Shown here one piece after another: positions 47,115 to 55,020 of a DNA stretch of 64,000 nucleotides; within the stretch, counting starts at the first letter, position 1, and every line of letters begins with the position of its first letter. Both the position numbers and the translations under genes were made by a program. Under the pieces are notes generated by a model. It was not told the DNA's origin and ran no database searches. It saw only the letters and a list, made by a program, of their open reading frames with translations. Origin of the DNA: Nocardia sputorum (GTDB taxonomy: Bacteria > Actinomycetota > Actinomycetes > Mycobacteriales > Mycobacteriaceae). Location: positions 1,860,001 to 1,924,000 of the forward strand of contig NZ_AP026978.1 in the NCBI RefSeq assembly GCF_027924405.1. Reading direction: 5' to 3'.

Positions 47115-47507
47115 TCCGCAGCCCTCGACGAGACGGCACAGCCGGCCCCGAGGGCAGAGGGCGCGAGTCATGAAGACGCTGTGCCGGGTTGGACGGTGGT
47201 CGCCGAAGGGCGCGCAGTAGTCGAAGCCGTGTGCGGCGTCCATGCGGGGCGGGATTGCCACCGGCAGTGCGCCGAACGGACCACCGCATGTGCGGTGATC
47301 AACTGTGCCGCAGGCTGTCTCGACGGTAGCGCGGCGGACCTGTCCGTCGATCGTCGAGTTGTCCTGTCGGCGTGGAAATCGCCGGTCGTGTCGGTAGCCA
47401 CAGTCGATCGACGCTGTGGGCGGATCGAAAATGGACACCCTGACCGTCTCGGGATGCGAGCATGGAGGGGCGACGACCGTGGTCGCCGTGCGGAGAGGTG
47501 GTGGGGT
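47115..47507. other. Gap between aminotransferase and DUF5134 gene
   Basis: About 390 bases with no supported gene. It contains a perfect inverted repeat CACCGCA-TG-TGCGGTG (47282-47297) and GGAGAGG (47492-47498), a plausible ribosome binding site for the next gene. Confidence 0.4.
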
Positions 47508-48191
47508 GTGGCGGAGTTCGTGCAGGAATATGCCGCTTTGCGGTGGGTGGTGGTAGCGGCATTCGTGCTCGCCGCGGTGATCGTGCTGTCCCGGGTGACG
47601 GCCCCCGCGGTGCCGGCCACCGATTCCGCCGAAGGGCTGCCGGAACCGCCCACGGGACACGAACTTACGGCCGGGCACTCCGAGTCCGACGCGGCACACC
47701 TGGTGATGTGCCTGGTCATGCTCGGCATGCTGCTGTTCCCCTCGGGGGCGAGCCCGCACGCGGTGCGCGGCGTGCTGACGGCGATGGCCGTGGTCTTCGC
47801 CGCGCTGCTGACGATCCGCGCGGCGGAGCAGGCCGCCCAGGGGCGGCCGCTGCCGATCGACCGGCTGGTCCCGCTCGGCTACCACATCGTGGCCGCCGCG
47901 GCGATGCTCTACGCCATGTCCGGCCACACGGCCGCTGGGCACGTGGGCGGCCCGGCCGCCGGTCCCGCGCTCGGTCTGGCCGCGCTGTTCCTCCTCGACG
48001 CGCTGCTGGTCGCGTTCGCCGCCTGCACCGGCCGGGCGCACGTGCGGGCGCCGGGGCCGCTGGGGCTGCTGGTGCGTTCCGGCGGCTGTGTCGCCGCGCT
48101 CACCGGCCCGGCGAAACCGTGGGCGGCGGTGCCGCACGTGGTGATGGACGCCGGCACCGCTTACATGCTGGTGTCCGTGATCATTCGGTGA
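47508..48191 (+). CDS. DUF5134 membrane protein
   Basis: A 227-residue protein with about seven hydrophobic segments. The GHSESDAAHLVMCLVMLGMLLFP stretch and the C-terminal PHVVMDAGTAYMLVS, each with a conserved His/Asp, match DUF5134. The GTG start has GGAGAGG upstream; the open frame extends further left without conserved features. The His and Met residues in the helices suggest a possible copper link, which is inference. Followed by sigK after 42-63 bases. Confidence 0.75.
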   Translation: MAEFVQEYAALRWVVVAAFVLAAVIVLSRVTAPAVPATDSAEGLPEPPTGHELTAGHSESDAAHLVMCLVMLGMLLFPSGASPHAVRGVLTAMAVVFAALLTIRAAEQAAQGRPLPIDRLVPLGYHIVAAAAMLYAMSGHTAAGHVGGPAAGPALGLAALFLLDALLVAFAACTGRAHVRAPGPLGLLVRSGGCVAALTGPAKPWAAVPHVVMDAGTAYMLVSVIIR

Positions 48192-48233
48192 TCGGAACCA
48201 ATCCGGTTCCCAGCGCATACCGAACCCCTGTGC

Positions 48234-48941
48234 ATGCAGGCACGGGATTCGGCCATGAGCAACGAACACGGTTCTGCTTCACCCCGACGGCCCGGCGATC
48301 CGGCACGCGCGAGGAAGGAATCCGATGGTCCGGCGCTCGCGTGCCCGCTGCCCGTCGGCTACGACCGCGCGCAGGCCACCCGGGCGAGCCGTGAACTCGC
48401 GGCGCTGCTCGCCGCGGCGGGCACGGGCGATCGCGGCGCGTTCACCGAGTTCTATCAGCGGACCAGCCCGCGGGTGTTCGGTCTGACGGTGCGGATCCTG
48501 CGCAGTCACGCCGCCGCGGAGGAGGTGACCCAGGAGGTCTACCTGCAGGTGTGGTCGATGGCCGATCGCTACGACGCCACACTGGCCAGCCCCGTCGGCT
48601 GGCTCATGATGCTGGCCCATCGCCGGGCGGTGGACCGGGTCCGCGCGGAGAGTTCGGCCACCAGCCGGGACCTGATCTACGCGCACGAGCATCTGGGTCG
48701 CGACCACGACGTCGTCGCCGAATCGGTCACCCAGCGCATCGAAGAGCAACAGGTGACCGCGTGCCTGAAGAACTTGACCCCCACACAGCGCGAAGCGATC
48801 GCGCTGGCCTACTACAGCGGGTGGACCTACCGAGAGGTCGCCGATCATCTCTCGGTGCCGCTACCCACGATCAAGACCCGCATCCGCGACGGGCTGAAGA
48901 GATTGGAGAAGTGTTTGTCCGGGGAACCCACCGATGGTTGA
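48234..48941 (+). CDS. sigK: ECF RNA polymerase sigma factor SigK
   Basis: A 235-residue ECF sigma factor. Region 2 is AFTEFYQRTSPRVFGLTVRILRSHAAAEEVTQEVYLQVW...LMMLAHRRAVDRVR; region 4 is LTPTQREAIALAYYSGWTYREVADHLSVPLPTIKTRIRDGLKRLEKCL. The N-terminal ~50 residues are variable and longer than in the M. tuberculosis protein. An ATG at 48255 is an alternative start. The following gene overlaps it by 8 bases and encodes the anti-sigma factor RskA. Confidence 0.92.
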   Translation: MQARDSAMSNEHGSASPRRPGDPARARKESDGPALACPLPVGYDRAQATRASRELAALLAAAGTGDRGAFTEFYQRTSPRVFGLTVRILRSHAAAEEVTQEVYLQVWSMADRYDATLASPVGWLMMLAHRRAVDRVRAESSATSRDLIYAHEHLGRDHDVVAESVTQRIEEQQVTACLKNLTPTQREAIALAYYSGWTYREVADHLSVPLPTIKTRIRDGLKRLEKCLSGEPTDG

Positions 48942-49662
48942 CACGTCGCCGCGGTCGGAGGCGGACCTCATCGACCTCGCCTACCCGTGCGCGCTGGACG
49001 CGGTGGCCGATATCGAGCGCAGGCATATCGATGCCCGCCTGGCCGCCGCGGACCCGGACGTGCGGCAAGCCTTCTCCGACACCGTCTGGCAGGTGCGCGA
49101 CGTCATGGGGCGGCTGGCCGTGCTCGACGAGCTCGCGCCGCCGCCGGAGCTGGAAGATCGCATCCTCGCCGCGCTGCCCGACCCGGCGACTCGATCCATC
49201 CGGCGTAGTGCGACGTGGCGGCGGACGCTGCGCTGGGCGGCACCGATCGCGGCCGCGGCGTGTCTGGTGATCGGTGGCAGCGTGCTGACCGCGCAGTTCA
49301 TGGGCAACCCGTCGGACCCAGCCGCCGCCGACCAACAGCAGATACACCCGGAGGCGCGGACGGTCAGCGGATCGTTCGCAGGCGGCGGTCTGCTCATGGT
49401 GGACGTCTCGCCTGAACTCGGGCGCGCGGTCGTCGTCTTCGACCAGGTCGCGCCGCCGCCCTCGGGGCAGGTGTATCAGGTGTGGCTGGTCGGCTCCGAT
49501 GGACGACCCCGCTCCGTCGGCGTGCTGAGCGACCTGCCGTCGACCGTCCGGCCGTTCGTCACGGGTTTCCGGTCGGGTGAGGTGCTCGCGGTGAGCGTGG
49601 AACCGGACGGCGGCTCGGACGCGCCCAGCGGCGATCCGGTCGTGGGTGTGACACTGCCCTGA
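48934..49662 (+). CDS. rskA: Anti-sigma-K factor RskA
   Basis: A 242-residue single-pass membrane anti-sigma factor. The cytoplasmic part (1-90) holds the sigma-binding domain with YPCALDAVADIERRHIDARLAAADPDVRQAF. A membrane helix (about residues 96-118, LRWAAPIAAAACLVIGGSVLTAQF) leads to an extracytoplasmic domain with the RskA family core FDQVAPPPSGQVYQVWLVG. It is released by regulated proteolysis in mycobacteria. Overlap with sigK implies tight coupling. Confidence 0.92.
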   Translation: MVDTSPRSEADLIDLAYPCALDAVADIERRHIDARLAAADPDVRQAFSDTVWQVRDVMGRLAVLDELAPPPELEDRILAALPDPATRSIRRSATWRRTLRWAAPIAAAACLVIGGSVLTAQFMGNPSDPAAADQQQIHPEARTVSGSFAGGGLLMVDVSPELGRAVVVFDQVAPPPSGQVYQVWLVGSDGRPRSVGVLSDLPSTVRPFVTGFRSGEVLAVSVEPDGGSDAPSGDPVVGVTLP

Positions 49663-49668
49663 GGGCGC

Positions 49669-50343
49669 CTAGATCTCCACCGGCTGGTCGCCGACGACTC
49701 GGCCGCCCAGATGGACCCACCCGTCGGAATCCCACCGGGTGAACAACTGCGAGCCTTTGCCCTGCGTGATGACCAAGCCCTTGCGCAGCAACGCCGTCAA
49801 AGCCACGGCCGCGGCTCCGGTCGCCTCGTCCTCGGTGATCCCCATGGTGGGAGCGAACATGCGTGAGCGCAGGGCGGCGCGGTGTTCGTCGGTCCACGCC
49901 CACAAGTAATGGGGGCCGCCGGGGAACTCGTCCGGTCGCAGGGTCGCCAGTTCCTCGGCGTCCTCGAGTTGATGGAAGGTGAACGCGGGCGCCCATTCGC
50001 CGCGAGCGGTGATCCAGGTCAGACCCTCCGTGAGTTCCACCGCCACCGGGCCGGCCGGAACGTCCAGTACCCGCACGGGGATGCCCTGCGACGCGAGCCA
50101 CCACGCGGTGCCGACCGACGGGTGCCCCGCGAAGGGCAGCTCCATCGTGGGGGTGTAGATCCGCACCGCTACCGTGTCGTGCACCGGTTCCTCGACCACC
50201 ACGGTCTCGCTGTATCCGGCTTTGGCCGCCAGCGCCTGCCGATCGACCGCGGCCACGTCGGCCGCCCGCGCGATGCCCAACTCGTTGCCGTACCGTCCGG
50301 CGGCGTCGGTGAACACTCGCACCACATCGACCTGTGTGCTCAT
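49669..50343 (-). CDS. PhzF-family isomerase
   Basis: A 224-residue PhzF-like protein, shorter than the usual 260-300. The catalytic Glu is probably in YSETVVVEE (about residue 46). ELPFAGHPSVGTAWWL and EDEATGAAAVAL are the family's two half-site motifs. It is convergent with rskA (6 bases between stops). No phenazine genes nearby, so a broader isomerase role is likely. The shorter C-terminal half may lower confidence in activity. Confidence 0.8.
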   Translation of the reverse strand: MSTQVDVVRVFTDAAGRYGNELGIARAADVAAVDRQALAAKAGYSETVVVEEPVHDTVAVRIYTPTMELPFAGHPSVGTAWWLASQGIPVRVLDVPAGPVAVELTEGLTWITARGEWAPAFTFHQLEDAEELATLRPDEFPGGPHYLWAWTDEHRAALRSRMFAPTMGITEDEATGAAAVALTALLRKGLVITQGKGSQLFTRWDSDGWVHLGGRVVGDQPVEI

Positions 50344-50405
50344 GCTCGCCGAGCCTACCCGGATGCCGTGGACCGAGCTGTCGCCGGATCACATCGGAAC
50401 GCGAA

Positions 50406-50437
50406 AGAGGCCCCTGCCGCAGGGCAGGGGCCTCTTT
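50406..50437 (-). terminator. Strong terminator after the ahpC-ahpD operon
   Basis: A perfect 13-bp stem AGAGGCCCCTGCC (50406-50418) / GGCAGGGGCCTCT (50423-50435) with a GCAG loop, flanked by T-runs on the right (plus strand) and TTTC on the left (minus strand). It follows the ahpD stop and may work in both directions. Confidence 0.9.
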
Positions 50438-50447
50438 TTCAGCGAAA

Positions 50448-50987
50448 TCAGATCGCGGCCGGGCTGAGGGCCTCGGTCGACTGCACAGCCTGGCCGACAC
50501 CGGCCACGATGGCGGCGGCGCGCAGCGATTCGAAGATCACTTCCCGGGACACGCCCGCTTCGCGCAGCGTGTGCTCGTGCGCCTCGAGGCAGTGCGCGCA
50601 GCCGTTGATCGAGGAGACCGCGAACGACCAGAGTTCGAAGTCGGCCTTGTCGACCCCCGGCGTGCCGATGATCTGCATGCGCAGCCCGGCCCGCAGGTCG
50701 TCGTAGCGGCCGCCGAGGAACGCCTTGCTCCGGTAGAACACATTGTTCATGCCCATGATCGAGGCGGCGCCGAGCGCGGCGTTGTACGCCTCCGCCGACA
50801 GCACGTCGGCGGCGTCCTCGGCGATCTCGCGCAGCGTGGTCGTCGACCGGGTCGCGGCCGCCGACGCCAGCAGGGTGCCCCACAGCTGCTGTTCGTTCAG
50901 CACGGTGGTGCGCGCGAGGGATGAAAGATTGAGCTTGAGGTCCTTGGCGTACTCGGGAAGGGAGTTCTTCAGGTTCTCAATGCTCAT
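50448..50987 (-). CDS. ahpD: Alkyl hydroperoxidase AhpD
   Basis: A 179-residue carboxymuconolactone-decarboxylase-family peroxidase that reduces AhpC in actinobacteria. The catalytic motif is [10 protein letters not shown] with Cys130, Cys133 and His137; the supporting Glu and His are present. It is downstream of ahpC (79-base gap) in the same operon and is followed by a strong terminator. Confidence 0.95.
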   Translation of the reverse strand: MSIENLKNSLPEYAKDLKLNLSSLARTTVLNEQQLWGTLLASAAATRSTTTLREIAEDAADVLSAEAYNAALGAASIMGMNNVFYRSKAFLGGRYDDLRAGLRMQIIGTPGVDKADFELWSFAVSSINGCAHCLEAHEHTLREAGVSREVIFESLRAAAIVAGVGQAVQSTEALSPAAI

Positions 50988-51066
50988 GCGGCGATTCCTC
51001 TATTCGAAGCGGTCCCGGGCGGGGACCAAGGCGGTTTTCGATGTGTGGTGACGGTGACGGCGGTGT

Positions 51067-51654
51067 TCAGACGCTGGCGGCCAGAAGTTCGGCGGCGTTG
51101 ATGGTGGGGTCGCCCTTCTTCCAGTTGCAGGCGCACAGTTCGTCGGACTGCAGCGCGTCCAGCACGCGCAGCACCTCGTCGACGTTGCGGCCGACCGAAC
51201 CGGCGGTGACCGAGACGAACTGGATCTCGTTGTTCGGGTCGACGATGAAGGTGGCGCGGTCGGCGACGCCGTCGGCGTTGAGCACGCCGGTGGCCGTGGC
51301 CAATTCGCGCTTGAGGTCCGACAGGATCGGGAAGGGGAGGGTCTTGAGGTCCTCGTGCTGCGCCCGCCACTGGAAGTGCACGAACTCGTTGTCCACCGAC
51401 GCGCCGAGCACCTGCGCGTCGCGGTCCTCGAACTCCTCGTTGAGCTTGCCGAACGCGGCGATCTCCGTCGGGCACACGAAAGTGAAGTCCTTCGGCCAGA
51501 AGAAGACGATCCGCCACTTGCCGGCGTGGTCGTCGCTGGTGATCTGGGTGAAGTAGTCGTCGGGCTGCTGAGCGTCGACCTTCGACAGGTCACCGCCGAT
51601 GACCGCGGTGAGGTTGTATGCCGGGAATTGGTCGCCGATGGTCAGCAGGGCCAT
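51067..51654 (-). CDS. ahpC: Peroxiredoxin AhpC
   Basis: A 195-residue typical 2-Cys peroxiredoxin. The peroxidatic Cys61 is in FVCPTEI; the C-terminal cysteines Cys174 and Cys176 (CACNW) are as in mycobacterial AhpC. It detoxifies peroxides, taking electrons from AhpD. GAGGAGAG precedes the ATG. It is divergent from oxyR across a 174-base promoter region. Confidence 0.96.
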   Translation of the reverse strand: MALLTIGDQFPAYNLTAVIGGDLSKVDAQQPDDYFTQITSDDHAGKWRIVFFWPKDFTFVCPTEIAAFGKLNEEFEDRDAQVLGASVDNEFVHFQWRAQHEDLKTLPFPILSDLKRELATATGVLNADGVADRATFIVDPNNEIQFVSVTAGSVGRNVDEVLRVLDALQSDELCACNWKKGDPTINAAELLAASV

Positions 51655-51802
51655 GCTCTCTCCTCGTCAGTGGGTTGCCAACTGTGTTCTGCGGTATTGC
51701 GAGGTCTTTGCGGTTACCTGAGCCACCGCCTCCGACCCGGACTCACACCGCGGGTGAAAAGCTCACGGGCGATCTTGCCCAAGGGGTGCTGAAAGGTAAA
51801 GG

Positions 51803-51839
51803 TGATCAGTCGCACTACACTGATAGGAGTGACTGATCA
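51803..51839. promoter_or_regulatory. Inverted repeat at the oxyR start
   Basis: TGATCAGT (51803-51810) and ACTGATCA (51832-51839) are perfect 8-bp arms spanning TACACT (51816-51821), a good -10 box, and the GTG start of oxyR. LysR-type proteins bind such dyads. The position suggests autoregulation of oxyR. A -10 seven bases before GTG suggests a leaderless transcript. Confidence 0.5.
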
Positions 51840-52737
51840 GACTTATCAGCCCACCCTGTCACAGCTGCGTGCGTTCGTGGCGATCGCGGAATATCGCCAT
51901 TTCGGCACCGCGGCCGCCCGTCTCGGTGTGAGTCAGCCCACGTTATCGCAGGCGCTCGCCGCCCTGGAACAGGGGCTCGGGCTCCAGCTGATCGAGCGCA
52001 GCACCCGGCGGGTGCTGGTGACCGCCGCGGGAATGCGCTTGCTGCCCAAAGCGATGGCGACGCTGGAGGCCGCCGACCGCTTCGTCGCGTCGGCGACCGG
52101 GGACGGACTCGGCGGCACGCTGCGCATGGGCATCATCCCGACGGTCGCTCCTTATGTGCTGCCCGGGTTGCTGCCGGAGCTGCGCAAGCGGCTGCCCGAG
52201 TTGCGCCCGCAGATCGTCGAGGACCAGACCGCGCGGCTGCTGGACGGGTTGCGCACCGGCGTGCTGGATGTCGCGTTGCTGGCGGTGCCGACCGAGATGC
52301 CCGGCCTGGTCGAGATCCCGCTCTACTCCGAGGAGTTCGTGCTGGTCACGCCGCGCGGTCACGAGCTGGCCGGGCGCACCGACCTGGCGGCGGCGGTGCT
52401 GGACGCGCAACCGCTGCTGTTGCTGGACGAGGGGCACTGCCTGCGTGATCAGACCTTGGAGGCATGCCGCTCGGCCGACGTGCACCCGGCCGCCGTCGGC
52501 GACACCAGGGCCGCCTCCCTGTCGACCGTGGTGCAGTGCGTGGCGGGTGGACTCGGCGTGACCCTGATTCCGCAGATGGCCGTCGCGGCGGAAACCGCGG
52601 GCGGCACACTGGATGTCGCTCACTTCGCGACGCCCGCGCCCGGCCGCACCATCGGCCTGGTGTTCCGTACGTCCAGCGCTCGCGCCGACGACTACGAATA
52701 TCTGGCCGCCATCGTTCGTGCTCAGCGGCCGATGTGA
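51829..52737 (+). CDS. oxyR: LysR-type peroxide regulator OxyR
   Basis: A 302-residue regulator. The helix-turn-helix is at ~5-60 ([39 protein letters not shown]). The redox pair is expected in [17 protein letters not shown]: both Cys are present, matching OxyR. Divergent from ahpC, as in mycobacteria and streptomycetes with intact oxyR. The GTG start at 51829 is favoured by the -10 box just upstream; an ATG at 51802 lies before that box. Confidence 0.93.
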   Translation: MTDQTYQPTLSQLRAFVAIAEYRHFGTAAARLGVSQPTLSQALAALEQGLGLQLIERSTRRVLVTAAGMRLLPKAMATLEAADRFVASATGDGLGGTLRMGIIPTVAPYVLPGLLPELRKRLPELRPQIVEDQTARLLDGLRTGVLDVALLAVPTEMPGLVEIPLYSEEFVLVTPRGHELAGRTDLAAAVLDAQPLLLLDEGHCLRDQTLEACRSADVHPAAVGDTRAASLSTVVQCVAGGLGVTLIPQMAVAAETAGGTLDVAHFATPAPGRTIGLVFRTSSARADDYEYLAAIVRAQRPM

Positions 52738-52780
52738 AGGCTGTGGCGGCACAGTGGTGACAGGTGAGAGGAGTGGCGAA

Positions 52781-53275
52781 GTGGAACCGGCGGCGCTGGG
52801 AGAGGGGCGGCTGAGCGGCCTGTCCGGGATGGACCACGCGCTGTTCGCCTATGGCACCCTGCAGTTTCCCGAGGTGCTGGAGGCGCTGCTCGGGCGCGTT
52901 CCCACGCTCGAACCGGCCGAGTTGACCGGATGGCGCGCTGCCGCGCTGCCGCGACGGCTCTATCCGGGACTGGTCGCCGCGGCGCGGGGACTCGCCCGCG
53001 GCGCTGTGCTGAGCGGCCTCACGGCGGCGGAGTGGGCAATCCTCGACGCGTTCGAGGACGACGAGTACGACTTGCGCCGAGTGCGCATCAACGGGCGGGA
53101 TGCTCCGGTGTGGACCTACGTCTGGACCGTGCCTGCGGATCCCGTGGATTGGGACCGGGAGCGTTTCGCCGCCGTGCACCTCGGGGATTTCGCCGCTCGA
53201 TCCGCCCGGTGGCGGCAGGACCCGGAAAGCTTCGGCCGTTCGGCCGGGCCTGGATGGGGAGGGGCTCTCGGGTAG
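52781..53275 (+). CDS. Gamma-glutamylcyclotransferase-family protein
   Basis: A 164-residue AIG2/GGCT-like protein. LFAYGTLQFPEVLEALLGR is the family YGTL motif, with the later LDAFEDDEYDLRRVRI carrying the acidic catalytic region. GAGAGGAG precedes the GTG start; the ATG at 52829 that directly precedes the motif is an alternative. Probably acts on gamma-glutamyl compounds, though several such proteins have other substrates. Confidence 0.75.
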   Translation: MEPAALGEGRLSGLSGMDHALFAYGTLQFPEVLEALLGRVPTLEPAELTGWRAAALPRRLYPGLVAAARGLARGAVLSGLTAAEWAILDAFEDDEYDLRRVRINGRDAPVWTYVWTVPADPVDWDRERFAAVHLGDFAARSARWRQDPESFGRSAGPGWGGALG

Positions 53276-53297
53276 GGCCTACGGTTGCCATTCCAAG

Positions 53298-53309
53298 ACG
53301 ACCGGTCGT
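53298..53309. promoter_or_regulatory. TetR operator copy 1
   Basis: The perfect palindrome ACGACCGGTCGT inside a 17-base block AAGACGACCGGTCGTAT, 11 bases before the TetR start. The same 17 bases occur before the SDR gene at 53957. Two identical copies in front of two adjacent genes argue for a shared operator. Confidence 0.75.
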
Positions 53310-53320
53310 ATATTGAGCGC

Positions 53321-53911
53321 ATGGTACGACCCCGGCGCAGCGAGGACACTCGGCGGCTTCTCGTCGAAGAGGGCGCCGCGGGGTTCCTGACCAACGGCTA
53401 CCACGGCACGGGGCTCAAGCAGATCCTCGACAAGGTCGGCGTGCCGAAGGGTTCGTTCTACAACTACTTCGACAGCAAGGAGAGTTTCGGGCGCGCGATC
53501 ATCGAGCATCACTCGCTGTGCGTGCAGCGCAACCTGACCGAGGCGTTCGCTACCGCCCCGGACCCGGTGAGCGGCCTACGGGCGTTCTTCGCCCGGTTGA
53601 TGGACGATTTCGTGGCGGCCGATTTCACCGGCGGCTGCCTCATCGCGAATCTGGGCGGCGAGCTGGAAGGCAGCGATCTCTTGCGGCAATCGCTGTCGGC
53701 GGCGTGGAACGCGTGGCGCGAGCGCGTCGCCGAGCAACTCGCGCATGGCCAGCGCCTCGGGATGATCCGCGCCGACATCGACGCGGGTGAGCTGGCGGAT
53801 CTGCTGCTCGAATCCTGGGAGGGAGCGGTGATCCGGATGAAGATGGAGCGCACCCTGACACCCCTGCACAAGTGCCTGGATCGTTTGCTCGGCGACTACT
53901 TCCTGCCCTGA
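53321..53911 (+). CDS. TetR-family repressor (NemR/AcuR-like)
   Basis: A 196-residue regulator. The N-terminal domain (TRRLLVEEGAAGFLTNGYHGTGLKQILDKVGVPKGSFYNYFDSKESFGRAIIEHH) is of the NemR/AcuR-type subgroup. The C-terminal domain contains Cys at two places (CVQRN, CLIAN), which in NemR-like proteins sense electrophiles. The start is the ATG; the open frame continues upstream through the operator. An identical operator precedes it and the next gene, so it probably controls both. Confidence 0.85.
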   Translation: MVRPRRSEDTRRLLVEEGAAGFLTNGYHGTGLKQILDKVGVPKGSFYNYFDSKESFGRAIIEHHSLCVQRNLTEAFATAPDPVSGLRAFFARLMDDFVAADFTGGCLIANLGGELEGSDLLRQSLSAAWNAWRERVAEQLAHGQRLGMIRADIDAGELADLLLESWEGAVIRMKMERTLTPLHKCLDRLLGDYFLP

Positions 53912-53956
53912 TCCCAGGGCGGCGCAGCACCCGGCGTCTCGGCTGACAATTCGAAG

Positions 53957-53968
53957 ACGACCGGTCGT
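53957..53968. promoter_or_regulatory. TetR operator copy 2
   Basis: ACGACCGGTCGT, within the same 17-base block AAGACGACCGGTCGTAT, 16 bases before the SDR gene start. Confidence 0.75.
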
Positions 53969-53984
53969 ATCGGAAAGGACAGAT

Positions 53985-54719
53985 ATGGCGAAGACGGTCA
54001 TCGTGACCGGTTCCTCCAGCGGGATCGGTCGCGACATCGCACGGGCGTTCACCGAACGCGGCGACAACGTCGTGCTCAACGGACGGGACGAGGAGAAACT
54101 GGCGCGGGTGGCCGCCGAACTGGGCGCGCCGCGGCGAGTGGCCACTGTGGCGGGTGACATCGGCGCAGCCACGACCGGAGCGGCCTTGGTCGGTGTCGCC
54201 GTCGAGCGGTTCGGCGGCGTGGACGTGCTGGTCAACAACGCGGGCATCTTCGGGGCGAAACCCTTCGTCGACGTCACCGAGCAGGACTTGGACGGCTACC
54301 TGAACGGCAACCTCAAAGGCACCTATTTCACCACGCAGGCGGTGGTGCGGCGGTTCCTGGCGCAGGCGCGCGGCGGCAGCATCGTGAACATCGGCACGGT
54401 GCTGATCGACCATGCGCTCGCCGGTCTGCCCGCCACGGCGGCCTTGGTCAGCAAGGGCGGCGTCCACGCGCTCACCACCAGCCTCGCCGCCGAACTCGCG
54501 GCCGACGGCATCCGGGTCAACGCGGTCGCTCCCGGCATCATCCGCACTCCGCTGTTCGGCGACGGCGACGAGTCGGCCTCGGCCGGGCTCGCGCTGTTGA
54601 ACCGGATCGGCGAAGTCGCCGAGACAACCGCCGCGGTGCTGTATCTGGCCGATGCGGAGTTCACGACCGGACACATTCTCCCCGTGGACGGCGGGTTCAT
54701 CTCGGGAAGGGCGGCTTGA
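53985..54719 (+). CDS. Short-chain dehydrogenase/reductase-like protein lacking catalytic Tyr
   Basis: A 244-residue SDR fold. TGSSSGIG (nucleotide motif, residues 9-16), NNAG (84-87) and Lys157 are present. The YxxxK tyrosine is replaced by Ala153 and the catalytic Ser by Thr138 (NIGTVL), so classical reductase chemistry is doubtful. GGAAAGGAC precedes the ATG. It lies between a TetR operator and a tautomerase gene, 1 base apart, as one transcript. Confidence 0.85.
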   Translation: MAKTVIVTGSSSGIGRDIARAFTERGDNVVLNGRDEEKLARVAAELGAPRRVATVAGDIGAATTGAALVGVAVERFGGVDVLVNNAGIFGAKPFVDVTEQDLDGYLNGNLKGTYFTTQAVVRRFLAQARGGSIVNIGTVLIDHALAGLPATAALVSKGGVHALTTSLAAELAADGIRVNAVAPGIIRTPLFGDGDESASAGLALLNRIGEVAETTAAVLYLADAEFTTGHILPVDGGFISGRAA

Positions 54720-54720
54720 A

Positions 54721-54927
54721 ATGCCTTACGTCAACATCAAAGTGACCGACGACGGCGTCACCCGCGAACAGAAGGCGCGGCTGATCAAGGGCGTCACGGA
54801 TCTGCTGGAAGAGGTGCTCGGCAAGGCGCCCGCGAGTACGTATGTCGTGATCGACGAGGTGCCCGTGTCGAACTGGGGTGTAGGCGGGGTCGACGTCGAG
54901 CAGTGGCGCGAGCGGCAGCGTTCCTGA
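54721..54927 (+). CDS. 4-oxalocrotonate tautomerase-family protein
   Basis: A 68-residue protein whose start is fixed by Pro2 (catalytic Pro1 after Met removal, MPYVNIKVTDDG). ASTYVVIDEVPVSNWGVGG carries the conserved family segment. It starts one base after the SDR stop, so the two are co-expressed. The set TetR/SDR/tautomerase suggests response to a reactive small molecule. The substrate is unknown. Confidence 0.88.
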   Translation: MPYVNIKVTDDGVTREQKARLIKGVTDLLEEVLGKAPASTYVVIDEVPVSNWGVGGVDVEQWRERQRS

Positions 54928-54973
54928 ACCGCGGCAGCCGCCGCGGACTCGGCGCGGCGCTGACCGGAGAACG

Positions 54974-55010
54974 CCGAACGCGCCGGTTCCACCGGAACCG
55001 GCGCATTCGG
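54974..55010. terminator. Bidirectional terminator between tautomerase and speD-speE
   Basis: GCGCCGGTTCC (54980-54990) pairs with GGAACCGGCGC (54994-55004) around a 3-base loop, extended by CCGAA/TTCGG after one mismatch. It lies between two converging genes. No long U-tract, but the stem is very strong. Confidence 0.7.
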
Positions 55011-55020
55011 TCGTCGTCGC

